Part shown: in pieces, positions 1-6,506 of the stretch | Layout of the letters: the number at the start of each line of letters is the position of its first letter | Position numbering within the stretch: position 1 is the stretch's first letter | Source: CAZWKX01 sp964633975 | GTDB lineage: Bacteria > Actinomycetota > Acidimicrobiia > Spongiisociales > UBA11373 | NCBI GenBank assembly: GCA_964633975.1 | Contig: CAZWKX010000052.1 | Span: 1 to 11,558, forward strand | DNA: 11,558 nt | Direction: 5' to 3' | Notes under the pieces: generated by a model | Seen by the model: only the letters and a program-made list of their open reading frames with translations | Databases searched by the model: none | Told to the model about the DNA's origin: nothing | Position numbers and translations under genes: made by a program

Positions 1-1287
1 TTCGAGATCGAGCTGGCTCCCGGCGTCAAGGTGGCGCGCGTGACCGGCCTCGCCCACGACATTGCCTATGCCCTGGCCACACCGGATGTGCGCATCCTGG
101 CCCCGATTCCGGGGCGCAGTGCCATCGGCGTCGAGGTCCCGAACCGGCGGCGGCGAATCGTGACCCTCGGCGACATCCTGCGTGAGCCTGAGGCCAAGGC
201 TGCCACGCACCCGCTGACGGTGGGTCTTGGCATGGACATTTCGGGGCGCCCGGTGATGCTCAATCTCCATGAGCTCCCCCACGTGCTCATTGCGGGTGCC
301 ACCGGCGCGGGCAAGTCGTCGTGCATCAACGCCATGGTCATGTCGCTGCTGATGCGTACGACACCCGACCAGGTTCGACTCATTCTCGTCGACCCGAAGC
401 GGGTCGAGATGGGTCACTACAACGACGTACCCCATCTGCTCACCCGGGTCATCACCAATCCGAAGAAGGCGGCCGATGCTCTCCAGTGGGCGGTGCGCGA
501 GATGGAGCGCCGCTACGACCGGCTCGCCGAGGCTGGGATGCGTGATGTGGACGGCTACTACGAGGCTTGCGATGCCGGGGTCCTGGACCCGGCCCAATTC
601 GATCGGTTCCCCTACATCGTCGTGGTGATCGACGAGCTGCACGACCTGATGATGGTGGCGGGGCGAGCCGTCGAGGATGCGATCGTTCGTATCGCCCAAA
701 TGGCGCGTGCGGTAGGCATCCACCTGGTGGTGGCTACACAGCGGCCATCGGTAGACGTGATCACCGGGGTCATCAAGGCCAACATCCCCTCCCGTCTCGC
801 CTTTGCCGTGGCGTCGCAGGCCGACAGCCGGGTCATCTTGGACACGGGCGGGGCGGAGAAGCTGATTGGGGACGGCGACATGATCGTCGTCACCGCTCGT
901 GAGCCGAAGCCGGAGCGAGTGCAGGGCGCCTGGGTCTCACAGGCCGAGGTGCAGTCGGTCGTCGAGTGGGTGCGCCTGCAGGAGAAGGCGCGGTACGAGG
1001 ACACGGTGCTGGAGGAGTCGGAGGTAACGGCCGCCGGGCACGACGAGTACGAGGGTGAAGACCTCGACATCATGCGCCAAGCCATCGACCTGGTGGTGCG
1101 TTCCCAGCTGGGCTCCACCTCGATGCTTCAGCGCAAGCTGCGCATCGGCTTTGCCCGGGCTGGCCGAGTCATGGACATCATGGAGCGGCGCGGAATCGTG
1201 GGGCCCTCGGAAGGTTCAAAAGCCCGTGCCGTCTTGGTCACCGTCGAGGAGCTCGATCAGATCCTCGGCGAGCCGGCGACTCGCTGA
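1..1287 (+). CDS. ftsK: DNA translocase FtsK, C-terminal motor and gamma domain (5' truncated)
   Basis: The reading frame is already open at base 1, so the gene starts upstream of the window. The GTG at 31 is internal, because the ten preceding codons continue the typical FtsK beta-domain text. FtsK is a hexameric, septum-anchored ATPase that pumps DNA and directs chromosome-dimer resolution and terminus segregation. In the 428 visible residues, the Walker A motif GATGAGKS lies at 99-106 and Walker B ends in D211-E212 (VVVIDELHDL). The conserved stretch ATQRPSVDVITG follows. A winged-helix gamma domain with SQLGSTSMLQRKLRIGFARA (about 354-428) reads polar DNA motifs. Walker B continues DELHDLMM where most homologues I know have DELADLMM. 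The membrane and linker parts are outside the window. The gene converges with hisN over a 46-bp gap, in which I see no convincing terminator. The family assignment is secure. Confidence 0.96.
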   Translation, partial: FEIELAPGVKVARVTGLAHDIAYALATPDVRILAPIPGRSAIGVEVPNRRRRIVTLGDILREPEAKAATHPLTVGLGMDISGRPVMLNLHELPHVLIAGATGAGKSSCINAMVMSLLMRTTPDQVRLILVDPKRVEMGHYNDVPHLLTRVITNPKKAADALQWAVREMERRYDRLAEAGMRDVDGYYEACDAGVLDPAQFDRFPYIVVVIDELHDLMMVAGRAVEDAIVRIAQMARAVGIHLVVATQRPSVDVITGVIKANIPSRLAFAVASQADSRVILDTGGAEKLIGDGDMIVVTAREPKPERVQGAWVSQAEVQSVVEWVRLQEKARYEDTVLEESEVTAAGHDEYEGEDLDIMRQAIDLVVRSQLGSTSMLQRKLRIGFARAGRVMDIMERRGIVGPSEGSKARAVLVTVEELDQILGEPATR

Positions 1288-1333
1288 GAAGAGCGCGGTC
1301 AATCGCTAGGTCTGGATTGCCGAGCTGCGAGGC

Positions 1334-2107
1334 CTAGGTGTCCCCACCTTTGAGGATCTCCAGCGCCTGGTCGTGCAGCAAACCGTTGCTGACCAGGGCG
1401 TTGCCCCCGTCGATACGTTCGACGCCTGCGATGTCGGTGAACCGCCCGCCGGCCTCCTGCACTATCACCTTGAGAGGGGCCAGGTCCCACACTGCGGCGA
1501 TGGGTTCGAGGCTCACGTCGACGGCTCCCTCGGCCACCAGGCAGTGCGACCAGAAATCCCCGTAGCCGCGGGTGCGCCAGCAGGCCCGGGCCAGCGCCAG
1601 CGCCTCGGATCCGATACCGGCTTCTTCACATGCGGTCTGGGCGTTGTAGGAGAGCTGGGCATCGGACAGCTCGGCCACCGCGGAGACCCGGATCGGGTCC
1701 CCATTACGAAAGGCGCCCAAACCTCGGGCCGCCCACCACCGGTGCGCGATTGCCGGCGCCGAGACCACGCCCACGACGATGTCGCCGTCCTGCTCCAGGG
1801 CGATGAGTGCTCCCCACACCGGGATGCCCCGCACGTAGTTCTTGCTGCCGTCGATGGGGTCGAGGATCCAGCGCCGGGCCGCTTCGCCCGAGGTCCCGAA
1901 CTCTTCGCCCACGATCCCGTCGTGCGGGCGTTCTTTCTTCAGGATCTTGCGAATGGCTTGCTCGGCGGCCCGGTCGGCCTCCGACACCGGGGTCATGTCC
2001 GGCTTTGTCTCCACTTGGAGGTCGGCGGCGCGGAACCGGGGCACAGAGACGGCGTCGGCGGCGTTGGCGAGCCGCAGGGCGAGATCGAGGTCGGCTTGGT
2101 GATCCAT
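1334..2107 (-). CDS. hisN: Histidinol-phosphatase, inositol-monophosphatase family (HisN)
   Basis: This 257-residue protein belongs to the metal-dependent inositol-monophosphatase superfamily and most resembles actinobacterial HisN, which dephosphorylates L-histidinol phosphate in histidine synthesis. Visible motifs are the metal-binding GEE (E68-E69), DPIDGSKN (D83, D86) followed by the HisN-like YVRGIPVWGALIAL, WWAARGLGAF (125-133), GDFWSHCLVAEGAVD (183-197) and WDLAPL with EAGG (207-221). The length is close to the roughly 260 residues usual for HisN. ATG at 2107 was chosen because family members begin just before the DLxLAL helix. An ATG three codons upstream (2116) is equally possible. 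Neither start has a clear ribosome-binding site. The frame extends to a GTG at 2182, but that segment is low-complexity and unlike the family. A close alternative is a generic inositol or sugar phosphatase. It lies downstream of the small membrane gene on the same strand and is not in a his operon here. Confidence 0.88.
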   Translation of the reverse strand: MDHQADLDLALRLANAADAVSVPRFRAADLQVETKPDMTPVSEADRAAEQAIRKILKKERPHDGIVGEEFGTSGEAARRWILDPIDGSKNYVRGIPVWGALIALEQDGDIVVGVVSAPAIAHRWWAARGLGAFRNGDPIRVSAVAELSDAQLSYNAQTACEEAGIGSEALALARACWRTRGYGDFWSHCLVAEGAVDVSLEPIAAVWDLAPLKVIVQEAGGRFTDIAGVERIDGGNALVSNGLLHDQALEILKGGDT

Positions 2108-2204
2108 GGCCGCCATGTTGGCTTGGCCGCCGCCGGGCCGCAAAGTTGTGCGCGCGCCACCAGCGGGTCGGTGACCACCCACCTCTTCCGCCTACTCGGT
2201 ATCC

Positions 2205-2357
2205 CTACTGATTGAGAACAATGAGCGCACCGGCGACGATGGCGCCGACGCCCAGGATCTCGTCGGCACTGCTGAAGTCCAGCCACCCCATGGTGTAGCA
2301 CCCGAAGTAGATGAGGACGACGGCAAGCGCCAGCTGCCAGAGCTTGTAGCCTTTCAT
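2205..2357 (-). CDS. Small membrane protein, 50 residues, two predicted helices
   Basis: This short minus-strand frame starts with ATG and ends with TAG. The protein begins MKGYKLWQLALAVVLIYFG. It has a positively charged N-terminus, a first hydrophobic helix (about residues 6-25), a short acidic linker (DFSSADE, 27-33) and a second hydrophobic helix (about 34-48, ILGVGAIVAGALIVL), ending NQ. The hydrophobic pattern in one frame, the clean start and stop, and its fit in an otherwise empty 312-bp gap between hisN and rimO support a real gene. I do not recognise the family and assign no function. Both ends probably face the cytoplasm by the positive-inside rule. No Shine-Dalgarno is seen, but a TAGCGT -10-like hexamer lies exactly 7 nt before the ATG, which suggests a leaderless message. 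hisN follows 97 bp downstream and could be cotranscribed. Confidence 0.72.
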   Translation of the reverse strand: MKGYKLWQLALAVVLIYFGCYTMGWLDFSSADEILGVGAIVAGALIVLNQ

Positions 2358-2364
2358 GGCCCCG

Positions 2365-2370
2365 ACGCTA
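2365..2370 (-). promoter_or_regulatory. Candidate -10 box of the small membrane gene (leaderless)
   Basis: On the minus strand TAGCGT matches the actinobacterial -10 pattern TANNNT and is separated from the ATG at 2357 by 7 nt, so transcription would begin at or next to the start codon. No good -35 hexamer is visible about 17 bp upstream, which is common for such promoters. The absence of a Shine-Dalgarno supports leaderless initiation. This is a pattern match without experimental backing. Confidence 0.45.
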
Positions 2371-2406
2371 GCGAACGCGTCGACCCGTTGCTGAGGGCCT
2401 GGTTCC

Positions 2407-2412
2407 TAGACT
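2407..2412 (+). promoter_or_regulatory. Candidate -10 box of rimO (leaderless operon start)
   Basis: TAGACT fits TANNNT and ends 7 nt before the GTG start of rimO at 2420, the spacing expected if the transcript starts at the start codon. The 20 bases before the GTG contain no purine-rich ribosome-binding site. The -35 region is poor: TCGACC at 2380-2385 is 21 bp away. The site would drive the rimO-cinA-thpR-hydrolase operon. Confidence 0.5.
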
Positions 2413-2419
2413 CGCCGAC

Positions 2420-3733
2420 GTGCCCGCCGACGCCCCTCGCCTGTGGCTGACCACCCTCGGGTGCGCCAAGAACGAGGTCGATTCCGAGAAGCTGAGCCTC
2501 CACCTGACCGAGGCCGGCTTCGGCACGGCGTCGTCGCCCGAAGAGGCGGACGTGGTCCTGGTCAACACCTGCGCCTTCATCGAGGCGGCCCGTCGGGAAT
2601 CCATCGACACCATCCTGGATCTGGCCGCACGCAAGCGCGCCGACGCCGGCCTCGTGGTCCTGGGCTGTATGGCGCAGCGCTATCAAGGCGAACTGGCCGA
2701 TGCCCTGCCCGAGGCGGACGACGTCATCGGCATCGATCGCTACAACGAGCTGGCGGACCGCCTCGGTCGGATGACCGGCTTCAAGCCGACCGGCCCGGCC
2801 TCGACTCACATGGACATCCTGTACGGGGTGCGGCGCCCTACCCCGGCCACCCCGTACGCCTACGTGAAGGTGGCCGAGGGCTGCAACAAATCGTGCACCT
2901 TCTGCGCCATTCCCCAGTTCCGGGGAAGGCAGCGCTCGCGGCGACCCGTGGAGATCGTCACTGAGGTGGAGTCGCTGGTCGCCGCCGGTGTCGGGGAGAT
3001 CGTGCTCGTGGCCCAAGACCTCGCCGCATACGGGCGCGACATCGGCGCCGCCGGCGGGCTGGTGGACCTAATCCGGTACTTGTCCGAAGTCGAGGGGCTG
3101 CGCCGCCTGCGTGGGCTCTACCTGCACCCGCGAGAGATCGGAGATGGCCTCATCGGCGAGATGGCGGGCAACCCGGTGGTGGCCTCGTACTTCGATCTCA
3201 GCTTGCAGCACGTTGCCGGCCCGCTGCTGCGGGCGATGATGCGGCCCGGCGACGCCGGGCGTCATATGGAGCTGGTCGAGCGCATCCGCGCCGCCGACCC
3301 CGAGGCCGCTTTCCGCTCGTCGTTCATCGTGGGATTCCCCGGCGAGAGCGACGACGACGTGGAGGAGCTGGCCGAGTTCTTGAGGACGGCCCGGCTCGAT
3401 TGGGCCGGGTTTTTCCCCTTCTCGGCCGAGGAAGGCACACGGGCGGCGCTGCTGCCCGATAGGGTCGATGCCGAGGAGGTGGGCGAGCGTCTCCGCTACC
3501 TGGCGGGCATCCAGGAGGAGGTGACCGCCGATCGTAGTGAGGAGCAGGTGGGCAAGGTTGTGGAGGTGATCGTGGATCAGGTGGAGGAAGGCACCCCGGT
3601 GGCCCGGTCGTATCGGGAGGCGCCCGAAATCGACGGTGTGGTGCTGCTCGACAAGGGCGAGGCCGGGCAATGGCTGCAGGCGCGGATCACCGGCGCCTAC
3701 GGCAGCGACACCAGTGCCGAGGTAGTGACGTGA
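2420..3733 (+). CDS. rimO: Ribosomal protein S12 methylthiotransferase RimO
   Basis: This 437-residue radical-SAM enzyme adds a methylthio group to the conserved aspartate of ribosomal protein S12. The N-terminal MTTase domain holds three cluster cysteines, C15 (TLGCAKNEVDSE), C51 (NTCAFIEAARRESIDTIL, a signature separating RimO from MiaB) and C83 (LGCMAQR). The radical-SAM motif CNKSCTFC supplies C155, C159 and C162. SSFIVGFPGE lies near 310. The C-terminal TRAM domain contains ARSYREAPEIDGVV, also typical of RimO. The start is GTG at 2420, which gives the standard N-terminus before the LxTLGCAKN strand. It lacks a Shine-Dalgarno and sits 7 nt after a -10-like box. It is the first gene of a coupled operon, and its stop overlaps the cinA start by 4 nt (GTGA). 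The length and all six cysteines are normal, so it should be active. Confidence 0.96.
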   Translation: MPADAPRLWLTTLGCAKNEVDSEKLSLHLTEAGFGTASSPEEADVVLVNTCAFIEAARRESIDTILDLAARKRADAGLVVLGCMAQRYQGELADALPEADDVIGIDRYNELADRLGRMTGFKPTGPASTHMDILYGVRRPTPATPYAYVKVAEGCNKSCTFCAIPQFRGRQRSRRPVEIVTEVESLVAAGVGEIVLVAQDLAAYGRDIGAAGGLVDLIRYLSEVEGLRRLRGLYLHPREIGDGLIGEMAGNPVVASYFDLSLQHVAGPLLRAMMRPGDAGRHMELVERIRAADPEAAFRSSFIVGFPGESDDDVEELAEFLRTARLDWAGFFPFSAEEGTRAALLPDRVDAEEVGERLRYLAGIQEEVTADRSEEQVGKVVEVIVDQVEEGTPVARSYREAPEIDGVVLLDKGEAGQWLQARITGAYGSDTSAEVVT

Positions 3734-4974
3734 TCGTCGAAGTCGTCGCCGTCGGCACCGAGCTGCTCCTGGGGCAGACGGTGAACACCAACGCATCCGT
3801 GCTGGGCAGCCGGCTGGCCGAAGCCGGCCTGAACCACTATCACCAAGTCGTGGTCGGTGACAACCTGGAGCGAGCCACGGCAGCCATCCTTCAGGCGGTC
3901 CGGCGTGCCGACGCGGTCATCATCACCGGGGGTATCGGCCCTACGCAGGACGACATCACCCGCGAGGCCATCTGCGCCGCCGCCGGAGTCGGTATGAACT
4001 TCGACGCGGACTACGCCGACTGGCTGCGGGAGCGCTGGGTCCGCCGCGGGCTGGAGATGCCGGAGAACAATCTGCGCCAGGCGGAGTACCCCGAGGGCGC
4101 CGAGCTGATCGAGAACACAAAGGGCACGGCGCCGGGACTGAAGCTCCGCGTCGCCGACACCTGGGTGTTTGCCCTGCCCGGGGTGCCTGAGGAGATGCTG
4201 GCCATGCTCGAGAGTGACGTGTTGCCGTTTCTGCGCTCCGAGGCCGGGGGTGACGAGGGGGTGCTGGTGAGCCGCCTGATCCGCACTTGGGGCAGCACCG
4301 AATCGAGGGTTGCCGAGGTGCTGGCCGATCTGTTTGAGGAGGCGGTCAATCCCACGGTCGCCTTCCTGGCCGGTGGGGGCGAGATCAAGGTGCGCCTCAC
4401 CGCCAGGGCGGCTACGGAGGAAGACGCCGCCTCGCTGCTGGAGCCGGTCGAGCGTGAGGTGCGCTTGCGCCTTGGTTCGCAGGTTTTTGGCATCGACGAT
4501 GACACGGTGGAGCGCATCGTGCTGCGCCTGGCCACCGAGCAGAACCGTTCGCTGGCCACCGCCGAGTCGGCCACAGGGGGCATGATCGCCCAGCGCCTCA
4601 CCGCGATCCCCGGGGCGTCCGCCGTCTTCAAGGGATCGGTCGTGTCCTACACGGTCGATGTCAAGGAGCGCCTGTTGGGTGTGCCCGCCGAGGTCGTCGA
4701 GACTCACGGAGTGGTGAGTGAGCAGACGGCGCTGGCGATGGCCGAAGGCGGCGCGGCGCGCCTCGGTGCCGACCTCTGTGTTGCCGTCACGGGAGCAGCC
4801 GGGCCCGAGCCGCACGGACAGCCTCCGGGCACCATGGTGGCCGCGGTGTTTGCCCCGGACCGGGCTCAGGCCCGCAGCTTCCGTTTCGCCGGCGACCGTG
4901 AGAGGGTCAGGGTGTATACCGCGACGGCGGCGCTGCACCTGGTGCGGCTGGCGCTCGAAGGGGAGTGGTGGTGA
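3730..4974 (+). CDS. cinA: CinA-family protein: MoCF-like pyrophosphatase plus NMN deamidase domain
   Basis: This 414-residue, two-domain protein belongs to the competence/damage-inducible CinA family. The N-terminal molybdopterin-binding-like domain (about 1-170) has AVGTELLLGQTVNTN, TGGIGPTQDD (66-75) and FALPGVPEEM. In characterised relatives it hydrolyses ADP-ribose or NAD-type pyrophosphates. The C-terminal PncC domain (about 258-410) deamidates nicotinamide mononucleotide in the pyridine nucleotide cycle. It shows AESATGG (278-284, the catalytic serine retained, with alanine where many homologues have cysteine), GSVVSYT, HGVVSEQTA and VTGAAGPEPHGQPPGT. The last stretch is more divergent than the usual GIAGPGG. 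GTG at 3730 was chosen because the IVEVVAVGTE strand follows it, it overlaps the rimO stop by 4 nt, and GAGGT (3719-3723) lies 6 nt upstream. It precedes thpR with a 1-nt overlap. Cofactor salvage is the safest inferred role. Confidence 0.94.
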   Translation: MIVEVVAVGTELLLGQTVNTNASVLGSRLAEAGLNHYHQVVVGDNLERATAAILQAVRRADAVIITGGIGPTQDDITREAICAAAGVGMNFDADYADWLRERWVRRGLEMPENNLRQAEYPEGAELIENTKGTAPGLKLRVADTWVFALPGVPEEMLAMLESDVLPFLRSEAGGDEGVLVSRLIRTWGSTESRVAEVLADLFEEAVNPTVAFLAGGGEIKVRLTARAATEEDAASLLEPVEREVRLRLGSQVFGIDDDTVERIVLRLATEQNRSLATAESATGGMIAQRLTAIPGASAVFKGSVVSYTVDVKERLLGVPAEVVETHGVVSEQTALAMAEGGAARLGADLCVAVTGAAGPEPHGQPPGTMVAAVFAPDRAQARSFRFAGDRERVRVYTATAALHLVRLALEGEWW

Positions 4975-5513
4975 TGCGCCTCTTTGTTGCGGTGCCGCTG
5001 ACCGAGGAGGTGCGCCACCGGATGGTGCACCTCCTCAACGAGACGGTGGAGCGGCAGCTTCCGGGGCGGGCGGTGCGGCCGGAGAACTGGCATCTCACCC
5101 TGCGCTTCCTGGGCGAGGTGGACGAGCTGGGACGCGACCGTCTCACGGCCGCTCTCGACCAGGCCGACCTGGGCGCTCCCTTCCAGGTCCGCTGGGGTGG
5201 CCTGGGCGCCTTTCCCCGGGCTCGCAGGGCCACCGTGCTCTGGGTCGGCCTGGAGCGTGGAGCCGAGGAGTCGGCTCGTCTCGCCGAGGTGGTCGAGGAG
5301 GCGGTGCAGGCTGCCGGCTTCCCGGCCGAGGAGCGGCCTTTCCGCTCGCACATGACGCTGAGCCGCATCCGGCCTCATCAGGACGTGACACCTCTGCTGG
5401 AGAGGGCCGTGCCCATGGACATCGACATGCGGGTTGACCGGGTTGTGCTCTATGAAAGCCACCTGGGACGGGGAGCTCCTCGCTACGAGGAGATCGAGAG
5501 CTTTCCACTGTGA
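4974..5513 (+). CDS. thpR: RNA 2',3'-cyclic phosphodiesterase (ThpR/LigT family)
   Basis: This 179-residue protein of the 2H phosphoesterase superfamily opens 2',3'-cyclic phosphate RNA ends and can reversibly ligate tRNA halves in vitro. Both diagnostic HxTx motifs are present: HLTL at 40-43 within ENWHLTLRFLGEV, and HMTL at 126-129 within FRSHMTLSRIR. The N-terminus MRLFVAVPL and the C-terminal YESHLGRGAPRYEEIESFPL are family-typical, and the length is standard. ATG at 4974 overlaps the cinA TGA by one base (TGATG), and GGGGAG (4960-4965) lies 8 nt upstream. In-frame GTG codons at 4965, 4968 and 4971 are less likely starts. It is the third gene of the rimO operon, so expression probably depends on translational coupling. 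Its physiological substrate in bacteria is uncertain. Confidence 0.94.
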   Translation: MRLFVAVPLTEEVRHRMVHLLNETVERQLPGRAVRPENWHLTLRFLGEVDELGRDRLTAALDQADLGAPFQVRWGGLGAFPRARRATVLWVGLERGAEESARLAEVVEEAVQAAGFPAEERPFRSHMTLSRIRPHQDVTPLLERAVPMDIDMRVDRVVLYESHLGRGAPRYEEIESFPL

Positions 5514-6250
5514 CCGTCGTCGCCCTGCACGGTTTCACGCAGAGGGGATCGATGTGGGAGGAGGTGGCGGCCGGAATCGACGAGGACTGGATCGCCCCCG
5601 ACTTGCCCGGCCACGGGCCCGAGCCCGTCGTGCCCTGGGAGGTGGAGGTGGCCCGGCTGGCCGGCTTCCTCGCCATGGCACCACCGCCGCGCCTGCTCGT
5701 CGGCTACTCCATGGGAGGACGCCTCGCTTTGGCCACCGCCTTGGCCCAACCCGGCCTGCTGGACGGCCTCGTGCTGGTCTCCGCGTCGGCGGGCATCGCC
5801 GACGACGGTGAACGGCAGCGACGTGTCGCGGCCGACGAGACCCTGGCCGGGCACATCGAGGAGATAGGGGTGGAGGCCTTTGTCGAGGAGTGGATGGACC
5901 GTGACATGTTCGCCGGGCTGAGGCGTCGTGGGGAGGCTTGGGTCGTCGAGGATCGAGCCCTGCGCAACACGAACGGGGCGGCAGGGCTCGCCGGTGCGCT
6001 GCGGTCGCTGGGAGCGGGGGCGCAGCCCTGGCTGGGGGGCCGGCTTGGCGAGCTGGAGCTGCCGGTGTTACTCGTCGTCGGGGCCGAAGATCGTTGCTAT
6101 GCGGAGACGGCCGCGGCGATGGAAGAAGGCCTGCCCGGCGGGCGGGTGGTGAGGGTTCCCGAGGCGGGGCATGCCGTTGTCGGTGAGCGGCCGGAGGCGG
6201 TGGCGGACGCGGTGGCGGCGCTTCTGGGTGATCTGGGGGGAGTGGGCTAG
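5510..6250 (+). CDS. Alpha/beta hydrolase, MenH-like
   Basis: This 246-residue alpha/beta-hydrolase has a complete catalytic triad. The nucleophile is S67 in GYSMGG (65-70), the acid is probably D194 in LLVVGAEDRCY, and the base is H221 in PEAGHAVVGERPEA. The oxyanion-hole region is LHGFTQRGSMW (6-16), and DLPGHG (31-36) follows. The overall pattern resembles MenH (SHCHC synthase of menaquinone synthesis), but also related C-C hydrolases. With no men genes nearby, the substrate is left open. GTG at 5510 overlaps the thpR stop (GTGA) and directly begins the first beta strand (TVVALHGF). It has only a weak GAGAG upstream, so initiation is probably coupled. It is the last gene of the rimO operon, and the repeat-bearing intergenic region before recA follows. 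The hydrolase fold is certain; the MenH assignment is tentative. Confidence 0.82.
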   Translation: MTVVALHGFTQRGSMWEEVAAGIDEDWIAPDLPGHGPEPVVPWEVEVARLAGFLAMAPPPRLLVGYSMGGRLALATALAQPGLLDGLVLVSASAGIADDGERQRRVAADETLAGHIEEIGVEAFVEEWMDRDMFAGLRRRGEAWVVEDRALRNTNGAAGLAGALRSLGAGAQPWLGGRLGELELPVLLVVGAEDRCYAETAAAMEEGLPGGRVVRVPEAGHAVVGERPEAVADAVAALLGDLGGVG

Positions 6251-6255
6251 GGCCG

Positions 6256-6274
6256 AGAATTCAGAATTCAGAAT
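6256..6274 (+). repeat. Left heptamer block, AGAATTC units
   Basis: Two perfect AGAATTC units in tandem are followed by a partial third (AGAAT), starting 5 bp after the hydrolase stop codon. The block is AT-rich in a GC-rich chromosome. A related block in the opposite orientation lies about 80 bp downstream, at 6354-6374. Confidence 0.7.
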
Positions 6275-6353
6275 CGGTGTGGCGCGGCTCTGAAGACTGG
6301 TTTCTTGCTGCCGTTTCCCAGACGCCACTTTCTTCGCAGGTCCCGGCCCGCTC

Positions 6354-6374
6354 TGCATTCTGCATTCTGCGTTC
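6354..6374 (-). repeat. Right heptamer block, TGCATTC units (AGAATGC on the minus strand)
   Basis: The plus strand shows TGCATTC, TGCATTC and TGCGTTC in tandem, then a degenerate TGCCCTC. Read on the minus strand the unit is AGAATGC, one base different from the AGAATTC unit of the left block. The two blocks therefore form an imperfect inverted pair spanning about 120 bp (6256-6375). The DNA between them has no convincing gene. The block lies upstream of the recA promoter and not within it. Confidence 0.65.
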
Positions 6375-6395
6375 TGCCCTCCGTATCGTTGTCTC

Positions 6396-6409
6396 CGAAC
6401 ACCTGTTCG
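6396..6409 (+). promoter_or_regulatory. LexA (SOS) operator of recA
   Basis: CGAAC-ACCT-GTTCG is a perfect 5+5 palindrome around a 4-bp centre. It matches the Gram-positive/actinobacterial LexA box CGAACRNRYGTTCG at all but one centre position. It is 25-38 bp upstream of the recA -10 box, so a bound repressor would cover the -35 region. This predicts DNA-damage induction of recA in the usual LexA-RecA circuit. lexA itself is not in the window. Confidence 0.88.
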
Positions 6410-6434
6410 ACTAGCGTACTCACCGCGGAGCGGA

Positions 6435-6440
6435 TACAAT
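6435..6440 (+). promoter_or_regulatory. Probable -10 box of recA
   Basis: TACAAT differs from TATAAT by one base and lies downstream of the LexA box. Transcription would start near 6447, giving a 5' UTR of about 60 nt. No strong -35 hexamer is present at the usual distance, as for many actinobacterial promoters. Confidence 0.6.
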
Positions 6441-6493
6441 CACAGGGTTGTAGTTCTGTCGCAGCCTCTGTATATCGTCAGATCATCACCATC

Positions 6494-6500
6494 GGAAGGA
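6494..6500 (+). promoter_or_regulatory. recA ribosome-binding site
   Basis: GGAAGGA lies 6 nt before the GTG at 6507 and fixes that start. The codons before it contain no alternative RecA-like sequence. Confidence 0.8.
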
Positions 6501-6506
6501 GCGCCA

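Noticed and set aside
1336..1349. AGGTG-tccc-CACCT hairpin at the hisN 3' end as a terminator
   Set aside because: It is only a 5-bp stem, lies within coding sequence, and lacks a real U-tract in either direction.
2108..2182. N-terminal extension of hisN to a GTG at 2182
   Set aside because: The added 25 residues are low-complexity and glycine-rich, unlike the family, and the purine-rich stretch before the GTG is directly adjacent to it, too close for a ribosome-binding site.
3670..3729. Upstream ATG start for cinA at 3670
   Set aside because: It would add 20 unrelated residues inside rimO. GTG at 3730 has a ribosome-binding site and the usual 4-nt overlap.
3697..4938. Long minus-strand ORF of 413 codons antisense to cinA
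   Set aside because: It is a shadow frame of cinA with no recognisable motif and a biased composition.
6256..6374. Repeat blocks as a CRISPR array
   Set aside because: The units are 7 bp and directly adjacent, without spacers, and no cas genes are nearby.
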